64,000 nt of DNA from Ureibacillus thermophilus (lineage in GTDB: Bacteria; Bacillota; Bacilli; Bacillales_A; Planococcaceae), in assembly GCF_042657185.1 (NCBI RefSeq), contig NZ_JBHSNN010000013.1; one strand, given 5' to 3'. The notes beneath the pieces were generated by a model. That model was given only the letters and a program-made list of their open reading frames with translations. It searched no databases and had not been told where the DNA came from. Below, one piece after another: positions 35,196 through 43,958 of this stretch. The position numbers were made by a program, and so were the translations under genes. Within the stretch, counting starts at the first letter, position 1. Every line of letters starts with the position of its first letter.

Positions 35196-35417
35196 CTATG
35201 ATGATAACTTCACTTTCTTGTTCGTCGTTGTCCATTTGCCTCTACTTGGGCTTTCCACCAAGTTGTTAAAGGCTAACACATTCAAATCTCTTTGAATGGT
35301 GCGAGGAGTGATGTTGAATTCTTCAACTAAATCCTGTGTCGTTACAGTTCCATTCTCCCGAATGAACAAGTACACGTCTTTAATGCGTGTAAGCATTCTG
35401 TCTGTCGCGGGTTTCAT
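35196..35417 (-). CDS. ytzE: Small DeoR-type HTH regulator YtzE
   Basis: The 73-residue protein is little more than a winged helix-turn-helix: RIKDVYLFIRENGTVTTQDL then VEEFNITPRTIQRDLNVLAF. It matches the DNA-binding half of DeoR regulators without the sensor domain, as in B. subtilis YtzE. Target genes are unknown. AGGAGTGG precedes the start. Confidence 0.87.
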   Translation of the reverse strand: MKPATDRMLTRIKDVYLFIRENGTVTTQDLVEEFNITPRTIQRDLNVLAFNNLVESPSRGKWTTTNKKVKLSS

Positions 35418-35694
35418 TTAAATGAACCACTCCTTCATCTTTATTCACATGGCAAAGACTAGCGGACGACTAAACTTTTGAATGAGAGGTCTAAATTTCT
35501 GTCCTAGACATCCCCTTTATCAGAATTTTTTGTTAAAAAATTTTTTTGACATGCTTATTATAGCAATAAACTATTAATTTTTCTATAATTCGAAATGATA
35601 AAAATTTCTGCTTATTATATAAGATACGTTTCTATTATGTCAAATATACAAGTATATTATCAACTATTATTATACTACTTTCGAGGTGAAAAAT

Positions 35695-37086
35695 ATGGAT
35701 TTTTTACAATTGGCAAAAGAGAGAAAAGAAGAGTTGGTTCAAGATATAAAACAGTTAATTCAAATTGAAAGTGTTTTGGATGAAGGAAGCAAAAGGAAAG
35801 ACGCCCCTTTTGGAGAAGGGCCTAAAAAAGCGTTGGAGTGGATGCTAGAAAAAGCATCGAAGGAAGGATTTAAAACAAAAAATGTAGACCATTATGCAGG
35901 ACATATTGAAATGGGCGAAGGAGAAGAAATTCTCGGCATTCTTTGCCATGTAGATGTAGTGCCAGCAGGAGGAAATTGGACATATCCTCCTTTTGAAGGA
36001 GTTATCAAAGATGGAAAATTATATGGACGCGGCGCCATCGATGATAAAGGACCGACAATGGCAGCTTACCTTGCAATGAAAATGGTAAGGGATGCACAAA
36101 TCCCGCTTTCTAAACGAATTCGCATGATTATTGGCACTGATGAAGAATCCGGTTTCCGCTGCATGGAGCATTATTTTCAAAAAGAAGCGATGCCTGACAT
36201 CGGTTTTGCACCGGATGCGGATTTTCCTCTCATCAACGCTGAAAAAGGAATAGCGCTATTGGAATTTACTCAACAAAGCACTTTAAGCGAAGAAGAGCAA
36301 CTTGTCTCTTTTCAGGCAGGAAATCGCCACAATATGGTACCGGATTTAGCGAAAGCCGTAGTGAAAAATGTTTCCTCCGATTTTGAGGAGAAATTCTATG
36401 AATATTTTAAACAGTTTGGTGAAGAAGTAGCTTTTGCTCGGGAGGAAGATAGAGTTATAATATCGGTAACAGGAATATCTGCCCATGCAATGGAACCTGA
36501 AAAGGGAAAAAATGCGGCAGTGATGCTTGCCAAATTTTTAAATCTTCATTTAACAACGGAATCAAGCAAAGCTTTTGTCTCTTTTGTTGAGGATGCTTTT
36601 AGCGATGTATATGGGAAAGCTCTCGGTCTGGATTATGCAGATGAAATGTCAGGGCAGACGACATTAAATGCTGGGGTGGTTTCTTTCGATGCTGAAAAGG
36701 GGGGAAACATTCTCGTCAGCATGCGATATTCTGTGACCTATCCATATGAAGAGAAAATTCAAATGGCTAAAGAACTTTTGAAAAATTCTTCTTTTTCATT
36801 ACACGTCGTATCGAATTCGAGCCCCCATTACATTCCGGAAGATGATGAATTCATTCAAACATTGCTAAAAGTTTATCGACGTTATACTGGCGATGATCGA
36901 AAACCTCTATCAACCGGTGGAGGAACTTATGCTAGAACGTTGAAAAAAGGGGTGGCATTCGGCAGTTTATTTCCTGGGGAACCTGACGTAGCTCATCAAA
37001 AAGATGAGTATGTGGTGATTGACAATTTGGTGAAAGCTGCTGCGATTTATGCAGAAGCAATTGTTGAATTAGCAGGCAAAAAATAA
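35695..37086 (+). CDS. pepV: Dipeptidase PepV (M20 family)
   Basis: The 463-residue zinc peptidase has metal-binding motifs ILCHVDVVPAGGNW near residues 83-96, GRGAIDDKGPTMAAY near 111-125, the general base in GTDEESGFRC near 147-156, and a C-terminal GGGTYAR. It hydrolyses dipeptides in the cytoplasm. ATG at 35695 is chosen since GAGGTG six bases before it makes the upstream in-frame GTG (35686) part of the ribosome site. It is followed after 13 bases by the D-amino-acid transaminase gene, likely in one operon. Confidence 0.93.
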   Translation: MDFLQLAKERKEELVQDIKQLIQIESVLDEGSKRKDAPFGEGPKKALEWMLEKASKEGFKTKNVDHYAGHIEMGEGEEILGILCHVDVVPAGGNWTYPPFEGVIKDGKLYGRGAIDDKGPTMAAYLAMKMVRDAQIPLSKRIRMIIGTDEESGFRCMEHYFQKEAMPDIGFAPDADFPLINAEKGIALLEFTQQSTLSEEEQLVSFQAGNRHNMVPDLAKAVVKNVSSDFEEKFYEYFKQFGEEVAFAREEDRVIISVTGISAHAMEPEKGKNAAVMLAKFLNLHLTTESSKAFVSFVEDAFSDVYGKALGLDYADEMSGQTTLNAGVVSFDAEKGGNILVSMRYSVTYPYEEKIQMAKELLKNSSFSLHVVSNSSPHYIPEDDEFIQTLLKVYRRYTGDDRKPLSTGGGTYARTLKKGVAFGSLFPGEPDVAHQKDEYVVIDNLVKAAAIYAEAIVELAGKK

Positions 37087-37099
37087 AGGAAGTGGGAAA

Positions 37100-37951
37100 A
37101 TGGGATTTACGTTATGGAATGACAAAATTGTAAAAGATGATGAAGTAATTATTGATAAAGAAGACAGAGGCTATCAGTTTGGCGACGGAATCTATGAAGT
37201 TGTGAAAGTCTATAACGGTGAAATGTTCACGATTAACGAACATATAGATCGTTTGTATGCTTCGGCAGAAAAAATCCGCATGTCTATTCCGTATTCAAAA
37301 GAAAAACTTCATCAACTGCTAAAAGAGTTAGTGGAAAAGAACGGATTAGGCACAGGGATTATCTATTTTCAAGTTTCTCGCGGCGTTGCTCCAAGAGCCC
37401 ATCAATTTCCTGAAGGCGATGTGAAGCCGGTTTTAATTGGATATACGCGGGAAAATCCACGACCAATGGAGAATCTTGAAAAGGGCGTAAAAGCAACTTT
37501 TGTGGAAGATATTCGCTGGCTGCGCTGCGACATTAAAACTTTGAATTTGCTTGGAGCAGTTCTTGCAAAACAAGAAGCCCATGAAAAAGGCTGCTATGAA
37601 GCGATTCTCCATCGCCATAACACAGTGACAGAAGGGGCTTCAACAAATGTTTTTGGCATTAAAGACGGCATTTTATATACGCATCCAGCAAACAACTTAA
37701 TTTTAAAAGGTATTACTCGGGATGTGGTGATTGCTTGCGCAGAAGAAATTAATATGCCGGTAAAAGAAATTCCATTTACAACTTATGAGGCATTGAAAAT
37801 GGATGAATTATTTGTCACAAGTACAACATCAGAAATTACCCCTGTCATTGAAATCGATGGCAAATTTATCAACGATGGAAAAGTAGGAGAATGGACACGA
37901 AAATTACAGCAACAATTTGAAACAAAAATTCCGAAAGCCCTTCATATTTGA
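37100..37951 (+). CDS. dat: D-amino-acid transaminase
   Basis: The 283-residue class IV PLP enzyme makes D-glutamate from D-alanine for peptidoglycan. The PLP lysine is Lys146 in RCDIKTLNLLGAV, with EGASTNVFGIKDG near 177-189 and TSTTSEITPV near 240-249. Sequence and length are those of the well-studied thermophilic Bacillus enzyme. AAGGAAGTGGG precedes the ATG. Confidence 0.95.
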   Translation: MGFTLWNDKIVKDDEVIIDKEDRGYQFGDGIYEVVKVYNGEMFTINEHIDRLYASAEKIRMSIPYSKEKLHQLLKELVEKNGLGTGIIYFQVSRGVAPRAHQFPEGDVKPVLIGYTRENPRPMENLEKGVKATFVEDIRWLRCDIKTLNLLGAVLAKQEAHEKGCYEAILHRHNTVTEGASTNVFGIKDGILYTHPANNLILKGITRDVVIACAEEINMPVKEIPFTTYEALKMDELFVTSTTSEITPVIEIDGKFINDGKVGEWTRKLQQQFETKIPKALHI

Positions 37952-37983
37952 TTATTGCTGGATAGAGTGAATCTTTATGAATG

Positions 37984-38014
37984 AAGTATCCTCTTTATTA
38001 GAGGGTACTTTTTT
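37984..38014 (+). terminator. Intrinsic terminator after dat
   Basis: AAGTATCCTC pairs with GAGGGTACTT around TTTATTA and is followed by TTTTTT overlapping the right arm. Confidence 0.85.
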
Positions 38015-38110
38015 AGTGGGAAATTTTTATGCTTCATCAGAAGGGGTTACTATGAATTTTTTATTCCGTCATGTAAAATGGATGGAAGAGAGTTAGTAGG
38101 AGAGATTTTA

Positions 38111-39106
38111 ATGGCTCAACTAATAAAATTGCAAGACTATATTTCAAGATATCAAATCGATTTAACTAGATACCCAACCCAATTTGTTCGTTTGAAAAGA
38201 ACGCAATGGGAAAAAGTGAAACATCAATGGATGACAGGGGAAGAACCGATTGTTTGGAAACATATTGAGGAGGAAGAAGAACCAAAACGCTTCAACTTCC
38301 TCAAAAAATGGCTGCATAAAAAACGTGTTGCGGAAGAAGAAGAGGATATTGAATCCGTTGATGTGTCCCATGAAGCAATGGATGGGCAATTTGAGTCGGA
38401 AACGATTTTATCCTTTGAGCCAAATATTGTGTATCATCCTGAAAGTCTGGATGAATTGAAACGAATGTTTCTTGATCAATTTTTTCATTTTCAATTGAAA
38501 TGGGCGAGTTCTACGTTATTAGAAAAATCATATATTGATTCACGTTTCTATAGAGACACTTTTTTAAGAACGGTTCTACAACAGTTGCCTGATAATTATT
38601 TAGTATTTTACTATCCGATTATCAAAATTAAAAAAGCTCCGATTGAATTGGACGTCATCATTTTAACGCCAACCGACTGTTTGTGCATCACTCTTTTGGA
38701 GCAGGAAGAAGATGCCGTATATGTGGCTGATGGCGACCGATTTTGGACAAAAAAAATCGGAAAGCGAAATGAGAAAATTTTAAATCCTATCATTCAATTG
38801 AACCGGATGGAAGCGATTGTCGCACAGATTTTCAAAAATCATCAAGTAGAATTCCCCATTCGAAAAATATTGCTTTCACGCAATGGCTTTTTTCCGCAAT
38901 CGATGTCGTTATTTAACATTCAGTTGATTGATCGGCGAAGATATTCTGATTGGTTAAAGCATTTAAAGTATGCGCCTTCGCCCATTAAAAAAAATCAACT
39001 AGAAGCGGCACAAGCCATTATTAGCAATGTGGATACGGTTGCTTTTAGCCGTTCGCTTTGGGAAGCGCAAATTCAGCAGCAATCAAACGAAAATCAGGCA
39101 GATTAA
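38111..39106 (+). CDS. NERD-like protein of unknown function
   Basis: The 331-residue protein has a basic N-terminus, an acidic patch (EEEEDIESVD) near residues 85-95, and a middle part that resembles a NERD nuclease-related fold: FRDTFLRTVLQQLPDNYLVFY, here FYRDTFLRTVLQQLP then YPIIKIKKAPIELDVIILTP with the D-x-IIL strand. Catalytic residues of true NERD proteins are not clear. There is no signal peptide. ATG at 38111 is used since AGGAGAG lies before it. It lies directly upstream of trmB. Confidence 0.7.
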   Translation: MAQLIKLQDYISRYQIDLTRYPTQFVRLKRTQWEKVKHQWMTGEEPIVWKHIEEEEEPKRFNFLKKWLHKKRVAEEEEDIESVDVSHEAMDGQFESETILSFEPNIVYHPESLDELKRMFLDQFFHFQLKWASSTLLEKSYIDSRFYRDTFLRTVLQQLPDNYLVFYYPIIKIKKAPIELDVIILTPTDCLCITLLEQEEDAVYVADGDRFWTKKIGKRNEKILNPIIQLNRMEAIVAQIFKNHQVEFPIRKILLSRNGFFPQSMSLFNIQLIDRRRYSDWLKHLKYAPSPIKKNQLEAAQAIISNVDTVAFSRSLWEAQIQQQSNENQAD

Positions 39107-39201
39107 ACAAACATAGGGAAATAAATTTTCCTTTCATCATCATTCATTACATACTGAAACAAACTAAAAGAAATGAACAACATAGAAAGTAGGGTATTAT
39201 C

Positions 39202-39849
39202 GTGAGAATGAGAAATAAACCTTGGGCTAAGGAATTTATTGAACAACATCCTGAAATAATCATCCCAAATCCAGAAAATTATAAAGGAAAATGGAATGAA
39301 CTTTTTGGAAATAATCATCCTCTTCATATCGAAGTCGGATCGGGCAAAGGGCAGTTTATTGTTGGCATGGCTCAAGCAAATCCAGAAATTAATTACATTG
39401 GAATCGAATTATATGATAAAGTCATCGTAAAAGCATTGGAAAAAGCGTTGGAAGCGGGTTCACCTCCAAACTTAAGATTATTAAAAATCAATGCGGAAGA
39501 ATTAGAGAAGTTTTTCAAAAAAAATGAAGTTCAACGCATTTATTTAAATTTCTCCGATCCGTGGCCGAAAAAGCGCCATGCCAAACGGAGACTTACTCAT
39601 GAGAGATTTTTAAAAATTTATGAATCGATTTTAGTGGATGAAGGGGAAATCCACTTTAAAACGGATAATCGCGGGCTTTTTGAATATTCATTGGTTTCCA
39701 TGTCCCAATATGGCATGGTGCTCCAATACGTTTCTTTAGATTTGCATGCCAATGAACCGGAAGATAATATCCGAACAGAATATGAAGAAAAGTTCTCAGC
39801 AATGGGACAGCCAATTTACCGTTTAGAAGCAAAATTTCCAAAGAAATAA
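39202..39849 (+). CDS. trmB: tRNA (guanine46-N7)-methyltransferase
   Basis: The 215-residue enzyme methylates G46 of tRNA. It has HIEVGSGKGQFIVGMA (SAM site) near residues 42-57, GIELYDKVIVKALEKA near 67-82, and the catalytic FSDPWPKKRHAKRRLTHERF near 115-134. The GTG at 39202 is used (MRMRNKPWA, as in homologues) with AGGG about seven bases upstream. Confidence 0.96.
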   Translation: MRMRNKPWAKEFIEQHPEIIIPNPENYKGKWNELFGNNHPLHIEVGSGKGQFIVGMAQANPEINYIGIELYDKVIVKALEKALEAGSPPNLRLLKINAEELEKFFKKNEVQRIYLNFSDPWPKKRHAKRRLTHERFLKIYESILVDEGEIHFKTDNRGLFEYSLVSMSQYGMVLQYVSLDLHANEPEDNIRTEYEEKFSAMGQPIYRLEAKFPKK

Positions 39850-39929
39850 GGGTGCTATTCATTGAAACTCTTCCCTTCAGAAGGGAGAAGTTTCAATTGA
39901 TATAGATATATATTTAGGGGGGAGAAATA

Positions 39930-40799
39930 ATGGATCAATTACAATTTCACGATATGACATTAACATGGCTAGACGGCGGAGTGACTGGTCTAGATGGGGG
40001 TGCGATGTTTGGAGTTGTACCAAAACCATTATGGTCGCGGAAATACCCAGCCAATGAAAAGAATCAAATCGAATTATCTTGTGAACCGATTTTGATTCAG
40101 TACAATGGAAGAAATTATTTGATTGACAGCGGCATTGGCAATAAATTAAATGAAAAGCAAATTCGCAATTATGGGGTAACGGAGCTTTCTAATCTGGATG
40201 AAAGCTTGCAAAAACTCGGATTAACAACAAGCGATATTGATGGGGTATTAATGACCCATATGCATTTTGATCATGCCAGTGGATTAACGAAATATGAGGG
40301 GGACAAATTAGTCTCCACTTTTCCAAATGCTAAAATTTATGTGACTCAAATTGAATGGGATGAAATGCGCAATCCAAATATTCGCTCAAAGGCTACATAC
40401 TGGGTGGAAAATTGGGAGCCGATTCAAGACCAAGTAGTTACTTTCAAAGACTCTATTGAAATTGTCCCAGGTATTGAAATGATTCATACAGGCGGCCACA
40501 GTGATGGACATGCCATCATCCTATTAAAACAAAAGGGCGAGACTCTCATTCACATGGCAGATCTAATGCCAACCCATGCCCATCAAAATCCTTTATGGGT
40601 AATGGCATATGACGACTATCCAATGACAAGCATTTTTGCAAAAGAGAAAATTTTAAAAGAAGCCTATGCAGGCGGCTATAAATTTATCTTTTATCATGAT
40701 GCCTACTACCGCATGGTTCAGTGGGATGAAAACGGCAAAGAAATCATCGATTCCTTGAAGCGGGGAAAAGAAGCAAAAATTTCAATTCCGGTAAAATAA
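39930..40799 (+). CDS. ytnP: MBL-fold metallohydrolase YtnP type
   Basis: The 289-residue protein has the metallo-beta-lactamase signature THMHFDHASG near residues 109-118, the later His in HTGGHSDGHAI near 185 and Asp in HMADLMP near 210. B. subtilis YtnP is reported to act as a lactonase that quenches signals; activity here is inferred from family and synteny. GGGGGGAG precedes the ATG. Confidence 0.9.
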   Translation: MDQLQFHDMTLTWLDGGVTGLDGGAMFGVVPKPLWSRKYPANEKNQIELSCEPILIQYNGRNYLIDSGIGNKLNEKQIRNYGVTELSNLDESLQKLGLTTSDIDGVLMTHMHFDHASGLTKYEGDKLVSTFPNAKIYVTQIEWDEMRNPNIRSKATYWVENWEPIQDQVVTFKDSIEIVPGIEMIHTGGHSDGHAIILLKQKGETLIHMADLMPTHAHQNPLWVMAYDDYPMTSIFAKEKILKEAYAGGYKFIFYHDAYYRMVQWDENGKEIIDSLKRGKEAKISIPVK

Positions 40800-41114
40800 A
40801 GAGGCTGGGACATACACAAAAAATGATAGAGGTAGCTGAAAGAGTTTTGATAAAAAATTGAACTAACGAAAAATGGATTGGCGTGACGGGGCGAGTTCCT
40901 GTCTCGCACGTTTAGTCGCAAAGAAAGGAAGTAAATTCAAAACTTTCCTGCGACGAGCCCTCTCAAGAGACCACGAGGAACGAAGGAATGACTCCGAGGA
41001 GGGCCTGCGGAAAGCGTCCCCGGAACGGAAATCAATTTTTAATAACAAATCTAAAAAAACATCATTTTCTCTTTGGAGAAAATGATGTTTTTTTTAGATT
41101 TGTCCCAACCTCTT
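40800..41114. repeat. Dispersed intergenic repeat, copy C (reverse orientation)
   Basis: This copy lies between convergent ytnP and ytzB, flipped relative to copies A and B. It starts GAGGCTGGGACATACACAAA and ends AGATTTGTCCCAACCTCTT. The terminator hairpin (CATCATTTTCTC / GAGAAAATGATG) is near 41059-41087. GC-rich middle and the GCGACGAGCCCTCTCAAGAG stretch are shared with copies B and E. Confidence 0.85.
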
Positions 41115-41427
41115 ACACTTTGTGTAATTCCACGATCACGCCGGAGCGGGCATCTGCAGCAAATTCGAAGTTTTCCACTTGACCATCAACGACTCTTGAA
41201 ATTCCGCCTCTATAAACAGGAACGGTTGTAATGCCGTTATGGAAAGATTCTGGTTTCATATAAATCCATGAACCATCAATTGGGCTTTCTTTTCGGAATT
41301 CTTCTTTAATGTTTTCCAAAATCTGATTTGGATTCATATAAGGCTGAATGCGTTCTGAAGCTTCTTTTATAATAACTGCTGCCGCTAATCCTGTTGTTAC
41401 TCCTAACATAAAATCACGTAAATTCAT
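41113..41427 (-). CDS. ytzB: PepSY-domain protein YtzB
   Basis: The 104-residue protein has a short hydrophobic N-terminus (FMLGVTTGLAAAVIIKEA) that probably anchors it, then a PepSY-like domain ending in GQVENFEFAADARSGVIVEL. ATG at 41427 is preferred as GGAGGGAATT precedes it; the resulting length equals that of B. subtilis YtzB as I recall. Divergent from the M42 peptidase gene. Confidence 0.85.
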   Translation of the reverse strand: MNLRDFMLGVTTGLAAAVIIKEASERIQPYMNPNQILENIKEEFRKESPIDGSWIYMKPESFHNGITTVPVYRGGISRVVDGQVENFEFAADARSGVIVELHKV

Positions 41428-41655
41428 TTCCAATTCCCTCCTCAAAAACCATTGTACCATTAATTTCTTTTTAAAGTCTTCTGAAAGCAGGATAAAATAT
41501 TTTCCCGATTATATACTCATTTCTATAAAATACTTGGATTTTCCTTTTTATTTCCTAGCGTAAAATAGTTAAATCTTTTTGTCCTTCTTAAGAAGTACCA
41601 ACATTTTTGAATTATGCTAAAATAAAGCAAGTAGCAGATGAAGGAGTGTTCCATA

Positions 41656-42732
41656 GTGAATGAAGAAACTTTGCAATTATTTAAAACATTGACAGAACTT
41701 CCAGGAGCGCCTGGCAATGAACATCAGGTAAGGGCATTTATGCGAAAAGAACTGAAAAAATATGCGGATGAAATTGTACAAGACAATTTAGGCGGCATTT
41801 TTGGAGTGCGCAAGTCAGAAGAGGAGAATGCGCCAAAAATTTTGGTTGCAGGCCATATGGATGAAGTGGCGTTTATGGTCACAAGCATTACAGATAACGG
41901 CATGATTCGCTTTCAAACGTTAGGCGGCTGGAATCCGCAAGTTTTGCCGGCGCAGCGGGTGATGGTTTATACAAATGAGCGGGAAATTCCAGGTGTGATT
42001 GCATCCACTCCTCCGCATTTATTGACAGAAGAACAGCGGAAAAAACCGGTGGATATAAAAGATATGCTGATTGATGTTGGGGCAGAAAGCAAAGAAGATG
42101 CCATGCAAATGGGAATTCGTCCTGGGCAGTCGATTATCCCTGTTTGTCCATTTACAGTGATGGCAAATCCAAAAAAAATTATGGCAAAGGCTTGGGATAA
42201 TCGTTATGGATGTGGACTGGCTATTGAACTATTAAAAGAAATAAAAGATGAAAAAGTGAAAAGCCACATTTATTCCGGGGCCAATGTGATGGAAGAAGTT
42301 GGACTTCGCGGCGCTCAAGTATCTGCCCATATGATTCAGCCGGATATATTTTTTGCATTGGATGCATCTGCTGCCAATGATATGACAGGAGACCGCAATG
42401 AATTTGGCCAATTGGGTAAAGGGGTGCTCCTCCGCATTTTCGACCCGACAATGGTAACCCACCGGACATTGAGAGATTTTATTTTAGATACGGCAGAATC
42501 AAACCATATTCCGTATCAATATTTCGTTTCTAACGGCGGCACCGATGCTGGAAGAGTCCATACGATGAATGGCGGCATTCCAAGTGCGGTCATTGGCATT
42601 TGTTCTCGTTATATTCATACATCAGCCTCCATTATGCATGTAGATGATTATCTTGCCGCAAAAGAATTGCTTGTTGCGTTAGTCCGCAAATTCGATCGTA
42701 CAACGGTAGATACAATTCTCCAAAATCCATAA
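41656..42732 (+). CDS. ytoP: M42 family aminopeptidase YtoP
   Basis: The 358-residue metallopeptidase has the M42 ligands: AGHMDEVAFMVT near residues 64-75, AKAWDNRYGCG near 178-188, NVMEEVGLRG near 210-219, a FFALDAS segment near 233-239, and IHTSASIMHVDD near 318-329. Family members remove N-terminal residues, often Glu or Asp. The GTG at 41656 is used because AAGGAG precedes it at nine bases; the in-frame ATG at 41638 has no ribosome site. Confidence 0.9.
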   Translation: MNEETLQLFKTLTELPGAPGNEHQVRAFMRKELKKYADEIVQDNLGGIFGVRKSEEENAPKILVAGHMDEVAFMVTSITDNGMIRFQTLGGWNPQVLPAQRVMVYTNEREIPGVIASTPPHLLTEEQRKKPVDIKDMLIDVGAESKEDAMQMGIRPGQSIIPVCPFTVMANPKKIMAKAWDNRYGCGLAIELLKEIKDEKVKSHIYSGANVMEEVGLRGAQVSAHMIQPDIFFALDASAANDMTGDRNEFGQLGKGVLLRIFDPTMVTHRTLRDFILDTAESNHIPYQYFVSNGGTDAGRVHTMNGGIPSAVIGICSRYIHTSASIMHVDDYLAAKELLVALVRKFDRTTVDTILQNP

Positions 42733-42754
42733 TTGAATGGAAATGGGTGAAAAT

Positions 42755-43078
42755 GAGGCTGGGACAAATCTAAAAAAGAGGCTGGGACAAATCTAAAAAA
42801 GAGGCTGGGACAAATCTAAAAAAACATCATTTTCTCCAAGGAGAAAATGATGTTTTTTTGATATGTTATTAAAATTGATTTCCGTTCCGGGGACGCTTTC
42901 CGCGGGCCCGGCTCGAGCCTCCTCGGAGCTCATTACTTCGCTCCTGCGGTGTCTCGAGACACGGGCTGTTCCCGCAGGAGTCGCCCCGTCACTCCAATCA
43001 ATTTTTAGTTATATCAATTTTTTATCAAAACTCTTTCAACTACCCCTTTAATTTTTTGTTTATGTCCCAGCCTCTTTT
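42755..43078. repeat. Dispersed intergenic repeat, copy D with triplicated end
   Basis: Three tandem GAGGCTGGGACAAATCT units (about 23 bases apart) open the element at 42755, followed by the hairpin (42826-42853), a GC-rich middle with TCGAGACACGGGCTGTTCCC and CTGCGGTGTCTCGAGAC that can fold, and the end ATGTCCCAGCCTCTTTTTT at 43061-43079. It lies downstream of ytoP and upstream of a same-strand lipoprotein gene. Confidence 0.85.
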
Positions 43079-43226
43079 TTGATATGTTATTAAAATTGAT
43101 TTCCGTTCCGGGGACGCTTTCCGCAGGCCCTCCTCGGAGTCATTCCTTCGCTCCTCGTGGTCTCGAGAGGGCTCGTCGCAGGAAAGCTTTGAATTTGCTT
43201 CCTTGAACTTGCTCCGCTTTGCGCAA
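43078..43226. repeat. Dispersed intergenic repeat, copy E, truncated
   Basis: Starting exactly at the end of copy D, this copy has TGATATGTTATTAAAATTGA, TTCCGGGGACGCTTTCCGC and the CAGGAAAGCTTTGAA stretch, then stops at GCTCCGCTTTGCGCAAAATC. It lacks the 5' hairpin and the right end, so it is a partial duplication. Confidence 0.8.
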
Positions 43227-43331
43227 AATCAGAAATGATAATCGGTTTTGCTTCCTTTCCACTAAATTTTTAGGTTGCACGCTGTTTGAACTAAGACTAA
43301 AATAAAGTTTGGTAAAGGAAGTGAACTATAA

Positions 43332-43847
43332 ATGAAAAAATGGTTATTCTTAACCATTAGCGCCCTTTTGCTTTTTGGATTATCCGGCTGCGGGAAATCT
43401 GTGGAAGAGCAAATCAATATGGGTGTAGCTAGTAGTCAAACCGTATTTGAAGAATCGCCAAAAGAAGCAAATAAAAAAATGGGGCAAATTGAGCTTTATT
43501 TGCCATCCGGTTATAAAATTCAAGATACCGATGATGTAAATAACTACGTTTTAACAAAAGGAAAAGACAAGTATATTTTATTCGTCAATGTGAATGAAAA
43601 AGAAGATAGCAAGCTTCACTATGAATTATTGAAAAAAAATATGTCAAAGGCAATTGTAAAAGAACAACCGTTGGAATTGGATGGCATTTTTGGATTTACA
43701 ATGGTGCTGGAACATGGGGAAAATCAATTTGAATTGGTCGCAAGCAGCGGTGGTGTCAAAGTTTCTACGATCTCAAACGACCAAAAGATAGATAATAAAT
43801 TGGAAGAAATGATGCGGATTGCCCGATCTGTCAAAGTAATCCATTAA
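43332..43847 (+). CDS. Lipoprotein of unknown function
   Basis: The 171-residue protein has a clear lipoprotein signal peptide, with lipobox LSGC and Cys20. The mature part is 150 residues with mixed strands (GQIELYLPSGYKIQDTDD) and ends in MMRIARSVKVIH. I do not recognise a family with confidence. It stands between the repeat cluster and ytpQ, where B. subtilis has ytpP, so it may be an addition. AAGGAAGTGA precedes the ATG. Confidence 0.75.
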   Translation: MKKWLFLTISALLLFGLSGCGKSVEEQINMGVASSQTVFEESPKEANKKMGQIELYLPSGYKIQDTDDVNNYVLTKGKDKYILFVNVNEKEDSKLHYELLKKNMSKAIVKEQPLELDGIFGFTMVLEHGENQFELVASSGGVKVSTISNDQKIDNKLEEMMRIARSVKVIH

Positions 43848-43906
43848 AAGGTTCATTTCTTCGACGAATGGACATTACTTCTGATACAATGAAAACAAAG
43901 GAATAT

Positions 43907-43935
43907 AACGGTTCACGGTGGTGAGCCGTTTATTT
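43907..43935 (+). terminator. Hairpin just before ytpQ
   Basis: AACGGTTCAC pairs with GTGAGCCGTT around GGTG, followed by TATTTGTGTG. It may end the lipoprotein transcript or attenuate ytpQ; a TGATACAAT extended -10 lies at 43882-43890 just upstream. Confidence 0.5.
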
Positions 43936-43958
43936 GTGTGTATAAGGAAGTGATGAAA

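Noticed and set aside
35418..35694. Intergenic region between ytzE and pepV examined for an RNA element
   Set aside because: It has a TTGACA at about 35547 but no properly spaced -10, and no recognisable riboswitch structure. Nothing firm to report in these 277 bases.
40863..41182. Open frames on both strands within repeat copy C
   Set aside because: Same reason: non-conserved translations of the repeat.
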